DNA of 64,000 bases from Globisporangium splendens (Eukaryota; Oomycota; Peronosporomycetes; Pythiales; Pythiaceae): positions 248,001 to 312,000 of the forward strand of contig VFIW01000031.1 of NCBI GenBank assembly GCA_006386115.1. The letters run 5' to 3'. Shown in pieces: positions 1 through 11,089 of the stretch. Below the pieces are notes generated by a model. It saw nothing but the letters and a program-made list of their open reading frames with translations, was not told where the DNA came from and did not search any database. The first letter of the stretch is position 1; every line of letters begins with the position of its first letter. Position numbers and translations under genes: made by a program.

Positions 1-64
1 CATGACGGCAAGCACAAAAAGAACGGAGCAGGAAAAGCAATGCTGGTGTGAACAGTGCATAAGC

Positions 65-373
65 CTAACCGCCATCATACATTTTGCCATTTTTGATGAC
101 CATTTCCCAGCCAGCTGCAACTTGTGACCGATCTCCACGACCGATCCGCCCCAGAAGCTGCTTGCACCACTCTCTTGCTCCGACGTCGTGCCGTCGTACA
201 CCGGGAAGGTATTCGATAGATCGTCTGTGTTCGGTGAGACTGTACAGCAGTGTGCGCGAGATGAGGACGCTTTGTTTGTGATTGATGTCCACAGGCGGAT
301 GTAACAGGCACCGATTGGCAAAAATTGGATACACCTTGCACCGAACTAGAACGTTGTGTTCCATCTCCCCCAT
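65..373 (-). CDS. Hypothetical 102-aa ORF
   Basis: An ATG-started ORF of 102 codons on the minus strand. Its composition is not low-complexity (segments such as SIEYLPGVRRHDVGAREW), which is why it is listed. No domain, signal peptide or membrane segment is seen, and no family is recognised. It could be one exon of a gene reaching beyond the left edge, a transposon remnant, or a chance ORF. Confidence 0.25.
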   Translation of the reverse strand: MGEMEHNVLVRCKVYPIFANRCLLHPPVDINHKQSVLISRTLLYSLTEHRRSIEYLPGVRRHDVGAREWCKQLLGRIGRGDRSQVAAGWEMVIKNGKMYDGG

Positions 374-1081
374 CCAAATTGTGCCAGAAAGACCCTGCGC
401 GTCTTAGCGTTCCGCACCTGTCTGTCTGTCTGTCAAATCGTCAAGAACTACTGTAGAGAGATGGAGGAACGATAATAGCCTAGAGCTCAGTCTTGAGCAG
501 ATCTCGGATGAGCATCTTCGTGTTGGCCAACCTGCCACATGGCACTATCCTTTCTTCCTTCCGTGTCTAAGTTTCATCAACATAATGGGATACGATTCAA
601 CGAATGCTTAGCGCAGTGCACGATGCTTAGTGCGAGATTGCACCACATCCATTCGTGCGTGTGTGTGTGCAGATGTACCTTTTGCAAATGCAAAAGAGAC
701 GATAGCACCTTGGCGGCAAACTGGAAGACGCCATGAACTCGAAGTGCACTGCGCGACCAAATTGAGGCTTTGGCGCAAATGGAAAAATAGTCTTCAACAA
801 GGGATCCACTCGACTGATCCTCATTCTCTCGACAGTCAAATCCAAAGCGCCAATCTTCAGCTCTGATCAGATCTCCGCCCAATTTCTGTACTAATCAACT
901 TCAAGTATTCCACAGAGCTCAGCAAAAGCACCAAAATGCTAACCGGTTATTTTTTGCTGTTTAGAAATGATGATGACCATCACTCAGCGAGAATACCACC
1001 ACTCAGGACACACTGCTCCACAACACCAGCAAGTCTATCTGACATGACGCAACTCTATCAAAAAGCTCATTTCTTCGGCAA
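374..1081. other. Intergenic, nothing recognised
   Basis: Only short overlapping ORFs, several starting at TTG or GTG. A short GT run lies near 655-672. This lies beyond the 3' end of the minus-strand HSF gene. No gene or RNA is supported. Confidence 0.5.
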
Positions 1082-3376
1082 TTACTGCCGTCGAATCCTT
1101 GTAGAAGCATATCCGTCATCGCATCGATCGCTCTCATAAGAGGTCCATCGCGCATTGTCTCTGGCTCCATTTGTCAACACCAAACTGAGTCCAGTTGCAC
1201 CAGAGCGTGCTCGCTTCCTGCCTCCAACACGCAATGTCACGTTCATTGGAGCTTGGAAGGACGGTAGAAACGTCAAGTCTGCCGTTGCTTCTGTCACGAC
1301 CCTAGTTGAGAGATGGCTTGCCACAGTGTCAGAAAGCCGTGGACCTGTCTGGCGCATTGATATTGGTCCTTGTTCCTTTTCTCGTGTCTCTTCAGCACAT
1401 AGAGTGTGATGAGCATTGCCATCCTGACACCACTTTGATGGACCATCGACTTCTTGACAGACTCCGAATCTATGCTGCTGTACTGGTTGTGCATCTGCCG
1501 TGTCGTGATGGCTGTCATCAGGGATGCGTTCTTGAGTTGACGCAGTGGCAAGACTTGAACGAGCTGAACAAGACGAGCCTGCTCTACAGCCTGGACACAA
1601 TGAGAGTCTCATTGAATCATCGTACACGATGTTGTACGCCTTTTGTATATCGTCAGCACGGAACAGCTCATGGGAATACGCTTCGGAGGTCTTGTGGCCA
1701 CCAGATCCTTCATGCAGAACGTCGATCACTTCTTTAAACCCATGCGCGCGAAGATAGTGGCGGAACGTACACATATTGCTGACTTGGTACTTGGTTCGCA
1801 GGGTTTGCTCAAAGGCACTCGAGTCATGGATCATATATGACGAGCCACTTTCGTTCCAATTGATGATGGACGCGTCTTCGTTCAGCAGCATGAAAAGCAA
1901 TAGTCGCACCAAGTCACTGGGACCTTTCTGTGTCGGCAATGAGATGTTCGATATTTCGCGAGGACTTTCCTCCCGAAGGCTGTTGTTCAACCAGAAGCTG
2001 GTATCTATACCCGTCGGTGGTGTTGCAGCTGGACTACGCGATATTGCTTGCTCCAGTATTGGAGACTGAGGGTGCGTCATTTGTTGCCTCGAGAGTGTGG
2101 CATTCTTGAGAGGACTTGTCGTGCTCTCTTTCGTATTCCGCGAGATCGGTGGGAACTGGAAAATCAAACTCGGATTGAAATTGATCCTCTTGATGTACTC
2201 GGGATGGTCTCGCACGAAAAATGGGTGCCGGTACGTTACTTGGACAGGAGCAAGCGGTCCCATGTCATGAGGTTCCCGTTCTTCACCATTCATGCTGGAC
2301 TGCGCTGAGGTGCATTCTTGCACTGTAAAGTGATGCGCTTGCAGATTTCGCCGAAGCGCGCACAAACTGCCCAGACGGTATCGATTGTCAATAATGTGCT
2401 GGAACTTCGGCATGTCAAAGACCGTAAACGACTTCCCATTGTCGGTCCAACTCACAATAGACGCGTCTTCGGTCTCCAGAATCGAAAACAGTTTCCCCAA
2501 GAAACTCGAGTTATGCAATGTGCATGGTCCAAACTGCCTCGGAAAGGGATCTTGCATTGGAGAAGCATCATCGCCAACACAGTGTTCCTCAGACGTGAGA
2601 TGATCGCCAGATGACACCGCTGTCGAGAGTGGGAGGTTCTTGAGGATATTCGCCATTGTCAGATACCCACCTTGCTGGAAATCACGCCTTGTGCCTGGAG
2701 CATTGGAGGAAGCTGTCTCGATCGTAGATCGGCTTTTGACAGACTTGTGGGACTCTGCATTGTACCCATGATGATCAAGCGCTCTGGAATTCTGAGTAGA
2801 TGGTACCTCTCTTGCCTTCAGCGAGTCACCTTTTCTCTCGATCCGTAGCATCAATGGAGCGCAGTCAACGCTCCGATCCTTGAGAGAATCTGATACGGGG
2901 GCTGCGTTGTATTTGCCAGCTCCTCCACTCATTTCGGAGGTCGTGACAGGCAGCATGTACCTCCGCAGCAACGCACACTTTGTCCCTGTGTCACTCGGGT
3001 ACCGCTTGCATTCCTGGCATCGAACTTTCACATGTGGATCGAACGGGATTCTCTCCAGATACTCGGGATGACCCTTTACGAATAGCCGATGGTAATACGT
3101 CTCTGGAGCTGGAGTTGCTGTGTAATCGACTCTGGATTCAACGTCGCCAGTTGCAGTCGAGTCGATCTCAACAAAACCGTGTGCATACAGGTTCTGGCGG
3201 AACGTGCACAGACTGCTCAGATGGTACTTGCTCTTGATCAGTTTCTGGAACAGCGCCGTGTTGAAAATCGAGAACGAGCGTCCAGCGGCATCCCAACTCA
3301 CGATCGCCGGGTCCTCCTTCACGAGGATCAGGTACACTTTGCGCAGGAAGCGCGTGTCGCTCGCGGGAACGCCCAT
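1082..3376 (-). CDS. Protein with three HSF-type DNA-binding domains (764 aa)
   Basis: Uninterrupted 764-codon ORF from ATG. Three heat-shock-factor-like winged-helix domains are visible at about residues 7-112, 290-402 and 486-592. Each has the order F-L-K-like helix, xIVSW or xIINW, a short F/H motif, then (C/L)xFRxxLxAHxF, the HSF recognition-helix region. The first domain ends in a PETYYHxxFVKGHPEYLExIPFDP block repeated in shortened form in the second, followed by CxxC..C cysteines. The tail carries LPSFQAPMNVTLRVGGRKR, a basic motif shared with the neighbouring gene and possibly a nuclear localisation signal. Expected role: nuclear DNA binding, target unknown. Classical HSFs have one such domain plus a coiled coil; no coiled coil is evident here. 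The first 63 codons are almost identical to those of the gene starting at 6797. Confidence 0.85.
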   Translation of the reverse strand: MGVPASDTRFLRKVYLILVKEDPAIVSWDAAGRSFSIFNTALFQKLIKSKYHLSSLCTFRQNLYAHGFVEIDSTATGDVESRVDYTATPAPETYYHRLFVKGHPEYLERIPFDPHVKVRCQECKRYPSDTGTKCALLRRYMLPVTTSEMSGGAGKYNAAPVSDSLKDRSVDCAPLMLRIERKGDSLKAREVPSTQNSRALDHHGYNAESHKSVKSRSTIETASSNAPGTRRDFQQGGYLTMANILKNLPLSTAVSSGDHLTSEEHCVGDDASPMQDPFPRQFGPCTLHNSSFLGKLFSILETEDASIVSWTDNGKSFTVFDMPKFQHIIDNRYRLGSLCALRRNLQAHHFTVQECTSAQSSMNGEEREPHDMGPLAPVQVTYRHPFFVRDHPEYIKRINFNPSLIFQFPPISRNTKESTTSPLKNATLSRQQMTHPQSPILEQAISRSPAATPPTGIDTSFWLNNSLREESPREISNISLPTQKGPSDLVRLLLFMLLNEDASIINWNESGSSYMIHDSSAFEQTLRTKYQVSNMCTFRHYLRAHGFKEVIDVLHEGSGGHKTSEAYSHELFRADDIQKAYNIVYDDSMRLSLCPGCRAGSSCSARSSLATASTQERIPDDSHHDTADAQPVQQHRFGVCQEVDGPSKWCQDGNAHHTLCAEETREKEQGPISMRQTGPRLSDTVASHLSTRVVTEATADLTFLPSFQAPMNVTLRVGGRKRARSGATGLSLVLTNGARDNARWTSYESDRCDDGYASTRIRRQ
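3188..3376 (-). repeat. Near-identical HSF-domain block, copy 1
   Basis: These 189 bases, the 5' end of the HSF gene, match 6609-6797 with only two differences near the start codon, at a constant offset of 3421. Immediately 3' of the block the two genes diverge strongly, so the similarity stops abruptly inside the first DNA-binding domain. Confidence 0.9.
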
Positions 3377-3932
3377 GCTAGTTGCGTTATGTTATGCTTG
3401 GTCAGCGTGTGGTGCGGTCAGACAGTGATGGAATGGAGGGTGGGGGCTGTTTGCAACGCGTGGGGAGGACCATCGATGTGGAGCCTCAGTCTTTCATGAT
3501 GACGACATGTGGGTCGAAAGTGATGGTCTGGTGTGCATGAGTGATGGTCTTCCGATCAACTGACCCCTTCATAATGGGTGCAATCCGTTGAACAGATCTT
3601 TAGTGGGAATATAGAGGGAAAGTGACAACACAGCACCATAGTTTAACACTGTCGTCCATCTATTGACAAGGACACTGATGGTCTTGGATGACGTCATGGC
3701 TGACGCTTTCCGTAATCAGAACGTCTGGAGTGATCTCCTGGATGAGATGGTGTGCAAATGGGTCCACACATCATCTGAAATGACACCTCACCAAGCTTCA
3801 AAGGAAGACTCGATTGCTCATCGCACCAAGTCGCCTGCCTTCTGTCTATCCTACCCATACACTTTACTGTCACCTTTCAATTATAGTGCAAGTTCTATTT
3901 GTTGCATCCGGTGGCAACTCCTGTGGTCACTT
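3377..3932. other. Intergenic between two HSF genes
   Basis: Upstream of HSF gene 1 and downstream of HSF gene 2, both on the minus strand. It must hold the promoter of gene 1 and the terminator of gene 2. No clear core element was identified. Confidence 0.5.
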
Positions 3933-6797
3933 CTACCTCGGAGCACTCGCCAGCATGAGAAGCGAGAGTCCGTCTTCCTCGGATCCAGTCGACGATGACT
4001 TTCCGTTTCCTGGGGACGAGCTTGGCGCATACACACCACGAGGTGACGACGCGCGGCTAGGTGCTTTGTCCTTCCTGCTGCCAGCAAAATCGTCATTGGA
4101 GCTTGCTCTGCCGTTGGATGTGTGAACCGGGACTGGAGTGTACGAGCTGCGTTGACTGGACATACTCGGCAATTTTGTAATCGGCTGAAGGTAAACATTG
4201 GACTGTTTCGGGGCTGCAGGGTTGTGGTGTCCGTCAGACGAATGGTCAGCATGCGTCCAACCCGCCACTGGCTTTTCAGAGAACGCCCGATGTTGAGAAG
4301 GAGTAATCTCAACGGTTCTCTCCGTCGCCGCCGAGGTCCGAATTGCTTGGTGGCTTCGCTCCCCAGATCCACTCCACTCTGAAATCAGGGGGTTAGCGGT
4401 ATTACGATCTGCTGTTCTCGATTGGGGACTGAGTCGCATCCGCTTTTGCTGTTCCGATTGCTGCTCAAAACCAAAGATCCCCGAACTCTGCTTTCCTCGC
4501 TTCCTGCCGCCAATTCTAAGCGTCACGCTCATCGGAGCTTGAAAGGATGGCAACACAGTGAGACCTGTTGTTGTTTTTGTCGCGAGTCTTGTTGAGAGTT
4601 GAGTTGTCTGGGTGGTAGATGATAAAGTCTGGCTACGAGTAAACCCTGCGATCAAAGAACTTGGACTCGATGTTGATGTCGTTGATCTGTGCGTTGACCA
4701 GTTTTTCTCCACAGTCCGTTCATTTCCAATTCGAGAAAACTCGCCTGCCGAGTGCTCACGATTTGTTGGCGCTGACGGCTGTTCCTTGAGTAAGTGACTT
4801 GGAAATTGACCAGCTCTCTCAGAAGTCGTGGAACTGTAGTTACTTGAGAATTGATCCGTCAAAACTGCACGCGGATATTGAACAGGATGAATCGTGCGCG
4901 GACGGGAAGTGATAAAGCTATTTTGCGGAGCTGATGCCACTTGTAAGGTCTCCGAAGCTGTTGAAGGCTGACTCACTCGCACACTGCTGCTTGGGGGTAA
5001 GGATTGCCTTGAAGTTGACACCTTAAGATCACTGGGTCGGTTTTTCGTAGTCGAAGCTTGAGCTTTCGAAGACTGCTTCCATGTAGTCGTCGGGTCTTGC
5101 GATTCTCTGTTGACAGTCCGTCTTGTAGCTGAGCACCGGGAGCCTTGTTCGCAGTCTTGGCACAAGATGAGCTTAACACTGTCGTCGAAAGTGACACGAT
5201 CTAGTTTGTCGAGATGCCCGACCATGAAATCGTCGTGACGATAGGTTTCAGTACCCTTCCTGCCTTCCTCATCTCTGCGCTGATTTTCAGCTACCTCCTT
5301 GAACCCATGCGCACGCAGGAAATGTCGAAATGTGCACAAATTTGGCAGTTGATACTTCGGCAAAGTGGCTTGTTCAAACATTGTAGTATCATGAATGGAA
5401 AATGACGCACCGTCATCGTTCCAGCTGATAACTGAAGGATTCTCGTTTGTCAGGATGTTCCACAATACGTGGACGAATCCAACGTCGCTCGTTCTTTTTG
5501 GCTTCAACGGTTTCAACATCGACGTCTGCGCAGCGGCAAATGGGTACTTGGAACAAGTAGACTCGTGGGTTTGATGTTTTGGATCTGGACGCTGGACTTG
5601 AGGCATTGGAAACTGTGGCACATGTCTTCGTTGTCGCTCTTGTTGAACTGAACTCTCAGGACTAGTGAGTGACACAGAAATCGAGGTTACCCGCTTGCCA
5701 GAAATCCCAACGCCACTCGACGCACTGGATCTTGTATTAGGATTCAAAATTTGGACAGGAAGCGAAGGCTGGTTCTTGTGCAACGTTTGCATTGGAGGAA
5801 CAGCTAGCTTCACTTGAAGATTTCCTGGGTTGGGAGACGAGTGTCGCTGAACGTCTTGGCTCGGAGTGTTTGATCCAGAAACATTCTGCGCGTTCTGTGG
5901 AGCCAGGTTTGGTTTGATCATGATCACTCTAGTGCTCGTTTTCGGGGCAAGTGGCACTGGATTGTAGTTCTTCGGGAAAGACGACTGTGAAGGCGACAAA
6001 GGCGTCTCTCGCGTAGCAGCAGCATTTTCCACCACTGGAGCTGGTCGGAATTTACTTGCAAGGCTCGCTTGCTGTTCTTTCGTAGCTTGCGTCTCGCTTG
6101 TCTCTTTGCTGCGCACAAACGGCAGCCGCACCGTCAATGAATCTGCATTGGGTGGCGGTGTGCTTTGGGGACCAGGTACACCTCCAACACGAACCATCAA
6201 CGATGGCTGCTGTCCGGTCCTGCCAGCACTGGCTCCCTGGAAGCTGAGCGAATCATTCTTTATCCGAAATACTGTTGTTTGCTGCTCATGTCCGCTGCCA
6301 GTGTCAGTACCTGTACTTGTTGTAGGTGCATTCTCAACTACCAGCGGTGGGAGGCACGGCGCCGTGGCGATCGCGCGTCGGAACGAACACTTGGTGCCGG
6401 CTTCGTTCGGTTGCCGTTTGCATTCCTGGCATCGGAATTTCAGACTCGGGTCGAACGGGATCTTTTCTAAATACTCGGGGTGGCCCTTGACAAAGTACTC
6501 GTGGTAGTACGTCTCCGGCACCATCGGCACCACCGCAGCAGAGGCTCCATCGTCGCTCTTGGGTACACTCGGCGGTGGCTGCTCGATCTCAATGAAGCCA
6601 TGCGCCTGCAGGTTCTGGCGGAACGTGCACAGACTGCTCAGATGGTACTTGCTCTTGATCAGTTTCTGGAACAGCGCCGTGTTGAAAATCGAGAACGAGC
6701 GTCCAGCGGCATCCCAACTCACGATCGCCGGGTCCTCCTTCACGAGGATCAGGTACACTTTGCGCAGGAAGCGCGTGTCGCTCGCAGGCACGCCCAT
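3933..6797 (-). CDS. Protein with two HSF-type DNA-binding domains (954 aa)
   Basis: Uninterrupted 954-codon ORF from ATG, a paralogue of the gene at 1082-3376 in tandem. HSF-like domains sit at about residues 7-118 and 437-541. Each is followed by a CxxC-type cysteine cluster (RCQECKRQP and LCQDCEQGSRC). The long linker and the C-terminal half are Ser/Thr/Pro/Gln-rich and probably disordered, as expected of an activation region. The motif LPSFQAPMSVTLRIGGRKR is shared with the neighbour. Compared with the neighbour the middle HSF domain is missing. Likely a nuclear transcription factor; target genes unknown. Oomycetes carry enlarged HSF families, which fits the context. Confidence 0.85.
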   Translation of the reverse strand: MGVPASDTRFLRKVYLILVKEDPAIVSWDAAGRSFSIFNTALFQKLIKSKYHLSSLCTFRQNLQAHGFIEIEQPPPSVPKSDDGASAAVVPMVPETYYHEYFVKGHPEYLEKIPFDPSLKFRCQECKRQPNEAGTKCSFRRAIATAPCLPPLVVENAPTTSTGTDTGSGHEQQTTVFRIKNDSLSFQGASAGRTGQQPSLMVRVGGVPGPQSTPPPNADSLTVRLPFVRSKETSETQATKEQQASLASKFRPAPVVENAAATRETPLSPSQSSFPKNYNPVPLAPKTSTRVIMIKPNLAPQNAQNVSGSNTPSQDVQRHSSPNPGNLQVKLAVPPMQTLHKNQPSLPVQILNPNTRSSASSGVGISGKRVTSISVSLTSPESSVQQERQRRHVPQFPMPQVQRPDPKHQTHESTCSKYPFAAAQTSMLKPLKPKRTSDVGFVHVLWNILTNENPSVISWNDDGASFSIHDTTMFEQATLPKYQLPNLCTFRHFLRAHGFKEVAENQRRDEEGRKGTETYRHDDFMVGHLDKLDRVTFDDSVKLILCQDCEQGSRCSATRRTVNRESQDPTTTWKQSSKAQASTTKNRPSDLKVSTSRQSLPPSSSVRVSQPSTASETLQVASAPQNSFITSRPRTIHPVQYPRAVLTDQFSSNYSSTTSERAGQFPSHLLKEQPSAPTNREHSAGEFSRIGNERTVEKNWSTHRSTTSTSSPSSLIAGFTRSQTLSSTTQTTQLSTRLATKTTTGLTVLPSFQAPMSVTLRIGGRKRGKQSSGIFGFEQQSEQQKRMRLSPQSRTADRNTANPLISEWSGSGERSHQAIRTSAATERTVEITPSQHRAFSEKPVAGWTHADHSSDGHHNPAAPKQSNVYLQPITKLPSMSSQRSSYTPVPVHTSNGRASSNDDFAGSRKDKAPSRASSPRGVYAPSSSPGNGKSSSTGSEEDGLSLLMLASAPR
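6609..6797 (-). repeat. Near-identical HSF-domain block, copy 2
   Basis: Partner of 3188-3376, with two mismatches in 189 bases. The flanks on both sides are unlike those of copy 1. Confidence 0.9.
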
Positions 6798-8060
6798 GGG
6801 GACAGGACAGGGGAGATGGCTGGAGGGAGACTGTTAAATGGCAGTAGGACGCGCACACACAGAGCAGCACACGTGGCCGTCTAGCGCAGGTGGAGCGGAT
6901 CAAAATGCTGCGCACGATGTGGCCACAGAAGGACCTCACTCCACCGCCGTTCAAATGCAAGAGTGTTGGCGGGTGGGAGGACCGTTTCCAAAGAGCTTCT
7001 CGAATAGAAATCCCCTTCCTCTATATGACCTGTTATTTTTATATCTCGAATGTTTCTCAATCAATTCTGATTTCGATTTGTCTGTTAACAAAACTCTACG
7101 TTCTTATACTTGGTTAGATGACTGTTGTTGTAAAGAAGAGGTGAGGATGAGAAGGAGAGAGAGTGTTTGTCTCTTTTTGGTCGACTCACATCACCTGCAC
7201 AACATGTCGCACGCCAATCGAACATTTTGCTGCGAAAAAGGGAAAAAATTGCAAAGTCGCTTGCATGAATGGAAATTGCTAGGAATGGGGGTTGCTTCAA
7301 TCAGGGACTGTTGCAGACTACTTGTGTGCATATGACCCCTCATTTACGCGAGAAAGAAGAGCGAGGGGGTAAAGACCATCATTCTGCTCCTTCGCTAGAC
7401 CATCATTGACTCGCACAGTGGCATCGCTGATGTTCCAAACTGGTCCTGCAGCAAAAACACCACACTCAAAAATGCTCAGTCTTCTGAGTATCCATTACCC
7501 CAGCAATGGGGTCAGAGGGAGAAAAGAAAAGTGCAGGTGCATGCATATAAACTACCAGTAGTGCAGGGGGGAAATTTGCTCCAGACGCCGGCAGGTGAGT
7601 CTCTATTCTCACTTGCCAATCGTTCTTTCTGGTTCTGTTTCAAGCAGAGCCCTAACCGCGCATGTCCATACAGTGAGTGAGTGTACTCAGCAAGCCAGGT
7701 TATGGTGCAAAGACGACTCGGATCGCAAACGATTACGCTAGTGGGCAACCAAAATGTATACTGCCATCGAAGGTGGCATACGTTATTGCGGGTCGGACAC
7801 ATAATCTTTCCTTCTCGCATGCATGTTCACCACCATTCTGGCTGCTTCTTCGCATCTTCATGCCACTGTGTGAAGTCTCATTGTTGATTGACGGAATGAA
7901 GATGACGACCAGTCTTGACTGATTCTTCATTTCGTGCCACTGTTTTGTAAGTCCGCGTGTGAGTTGAAGCTGTTTCTCTTTGTACTACCTCTCTTAAATA
8001 CGAAGATCTCCTAGTGCGTTAACTCCGTCGATACTTCAAAATCTGCGTGCCCTCGGAGTG
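6798..8060. other. Intergenic between divergent genes
   Basis: Lies between the minus-strand HSF gene and the plus-strand coiled-coil gene, so it probably carries both promoters. ORFs here are short and overlapping. No RNA gene or repeat is recognised. Confidence 0.5.
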
Positions 8061-11000
8061 ATGGTCTCGAAGATGATCATTTTATCCAATCGAATGACTG
8101 GATGCATCGTAAACTCACCACTTCGGTTCCTTGCTGTGAGATTGGACGCTGCTGATGACGGCAACGGGAGGCGTAAGCGCGCGTGCGTCCCATTTTCGAT
8201 GAGTACTCACCGATCTTCGATCAAAATTTCATCAGATGAACGACACCTAAATGGAGACCAAAGGAGTGGTGGCGAATTGATTCATCGCATTCTCTGTGAC
8301 CTAATGCACCTAGAGCAACATGAGTGCAGCTACCTGACCAAACAGTCCTTTGCGGCGATCGCTCGGTGGAAGAAAAGAAAACATGCATCGAAGGAGACAC
8401 TGACCAAGTGACCATTTTCCGTGCCACTTCTGTCATGATTTGCTTTCTCCTCAGACTTCTTGGAATCAGACCGTAACCCTCCAATGGTTACACTCGAGTA
8501 ACCCCTCAATAATGCCCCCCCATTCGTCGTCTTCGTCTTCGTCAACATCGCATTTTCGGAAACACAAGGACAGCAGCTCAAAGCTCTGGTGATATCTAGA
8601 CTGGCATTTGATCTGGTGCTGCAGAAGCTTTTCGGAAACTCAAAGAGTCGGCAGATGCTTCTTGTTGCACAACAAAGACCATCGTCATCGCCCACTGCAA
8701 GCGCTCGGACTCCAATCTTAGTGTCTCCAACGCGACCATCGACAGTTGCGGCAATTCAGGCTAGAGACAAGCACTTGGTTGTATTGAGGCAGTTGCGGGA
8801 GACTGCACTGCACCAAAAGAAGCTACGTGTTGAACAGCAATGTGCTGAAGTAGAAACGGAAACTAGTGACGAGGGATCAGATGGTGCAATAGGAGTGAAT
8901 GACAACAAGCTGGATAATAGTCGGCAAGGTGCAGACGAAGGCGTACAAGTCAAGGCAAGGCAGCTCGGGAGAACGATTCGAAATTATCCGTCGTTCGAGA
9001 GTCCGTCAAGAGATACGACCGGCGCTACAGGAGCAGGGCATATGTTCCGTCTGAAATGGGCTCAACCCATAGCTTTTCAAATGGAATCCATTGACGACTC
9101 AGTGTACAAGGAGTGGGCACCGTCGTTCCCAGATACGTCAGCGATGGTCGATTTCCTGTCGTCGTCGTCATTATCATCGACCCGCCTGCTTTTTGAGGAA
9201 AAGAACGTTTTGCTGAAAGAGAATCTGCGATCCGTGTGTTGCCAGCACCCGTTTCTTGACGGCTCGTACGTGACTCGTGGGTACAGTCAAGCAGAACGAG
9301 GTGGCGGAACGCCTTCTGATGACATGTTTACCAGCGATCATCCATCACCACTTGCGAGTACTCACGGCACTCGCGACTCGACTTTTGGCGGAGACATTTC
9401 GAGTTCGACTGCCGCGGCACAGCACGATGCCAGCGGTGCTGATAACATGACACTCGCCCAGTTTAGCGAAGCAAGGAGAAAGACAAATGGCCGAGGATCG
9501 AGTAGGCGACACCTCAATTCGTCGTCGAGTATGCAGCATCTGTTGTCTTCGTCTACGCCTACTTCACCCATCAACAGTGCAACAGCGATGAATCTAGGTC
9601 AAGTTGCATTCTCGAGGTCAAGTTTTGTGGCAGAATCAAGTTTCCTCATGGATCGCAAGGGAAACCAGAAGCAAATGGAGATCCTGTCACCAAATGCAGA
9701 AGGGGATAATGAAGAGGATAGTAGTGATGACAGCGATTTTGAAGGAGCATTTCGGTCTCCAGAGACACAACGTGAGCATGGTCGGAATCAAGACACGGCA
9801 AAGAAATCATTGTGAAGAGATATCTTGAAGCATCAATTCCGTGTGCGGGTTTGTCCAGCCATGCAAAGGGTTTCCAGGCAGACAAAAATACGTCGCAGCT
9901 CCAGGGTTTATCAGGTCCAAATGGAATAAACACTGGGATGCACAACAGCCATGTGCCTGTGCCGTTGCGCATTGATCTGCAGCGCAGAATGGAGGTGGTG
10001 CTTGGAGCGCTCAAGATGAGGCCGAAAGCGAAGTTGGATCTCGTACTCAAGTACACACATGTAGATTACTACGATCGCTTCCAAATGGCTGTTGTCCTTT
10101 GGGAACAAGCTCTGCAAAGCGAGAAGTCGCGATGGCGAGCTTGCGGAGATTAGATTTGAATTGGTTGTGAGCGACCCTCGACGTCACTTTCGATCGCTTT
10201 CCACGCATCGACTGAAAGAGCAAAAGGAACGCGATGCATTGTTTTGCCAGCTCAACTATACATCCGATACATGCCGTGAAGCACTGACGGAGTTAGAGAA
10301 GCAGTGCGGAGACAAGGTGTATTACGAGGACCGGTTGTACGTTGACAAGATGAAAAAGGACTACACAGAGCTGCTTTTCGAGGTTGAGCAGGAGCGACTG
10401 CGGCTGATATACAATGGCGTGCACCCATCCCTGTCGTCAGACGATACCAACGATGAACGCGAACCGAGCTCCCACCGCCCATTTACAGCGCATGACCAAT
10501 CTGCAGCGTTGCCAGCAACTTCAACGCGACGGAAAAGTTATAACCCGAGTGTATCTGGTGGATCAGCGCCACAAATGTTGACTGTCAACAACAACGACGC
10601 AGATAGGAATGCTCACGATGAAGCATTCTTTCTATCGGGGCTGCCACATCTCCCGGTGCACGCCACCGACTATCGAATCCTCAAGAGTCCATTTTCGTAT
10701 CAATTGGCGAGCAAAAGCATCTAGAGGAACAAATAGCAGCGCAAGAGAAGCAGCGACAAGATGGTCTTCGCGTCGCTGAGGAAGAACAAGAGCACAGAAG
10801 GAAGAGCTCGCACGGAGCGAATCATCGAATGGCGATGCAAGTGAAGCTTCACCGGCAGATTGAGCTCGATGAGCTAACACAACGTCTTCAAACGCAACAG
10901 AGTAAGGAAGTTTCAAGATCTGGAACTCGGAAAAGCAGCAGTGCTCAAGAGTGTAGTATCAAACAGCAACATGAGCTTCGTTCGGCGACGACAACGGCGG

Positions 11001-11089
11001 CAAGAGAAAAGGAGAAATCTGCGGCGGCGTCCGATCTCGCCTTGTTGCAGCACGCTCTTCATCATTTTGTTCATCGACCAAAAGATTAG
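8061..11089 (+). CDS. Coiled-coil protein spread over several frames
   Basis: Coding-looking blocks in the same direction: 8061-8411, 8600-9771 (Ser-rich, acidic), about 9812-10120, about 10115-10710 and about 10690-11089. The first junction can be bridged by an intron of about 8408-8599, and the second by an intron of about 9772-9914 (GTGAGC donor, CAG acceptor). The last two junctions, near 10120 and 10690, look like single-base frame changes because reading sense continues across them: ..QALQSEKS then RDGELAEIRFELVVSDP, and ..ILKS then GEQKHLEEQIAAQEKQ. The second half is Glu/Lys/Gln-rich and predicted coiled coil. The motif FELVVSDPRRHF followed by a charged helix recalls CCDC87-type flagellar proteins, but this is only a resemblance. 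The start is unproven. It could be a pseudogene, or the assembly may carry indels. Confidence 0.45.
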
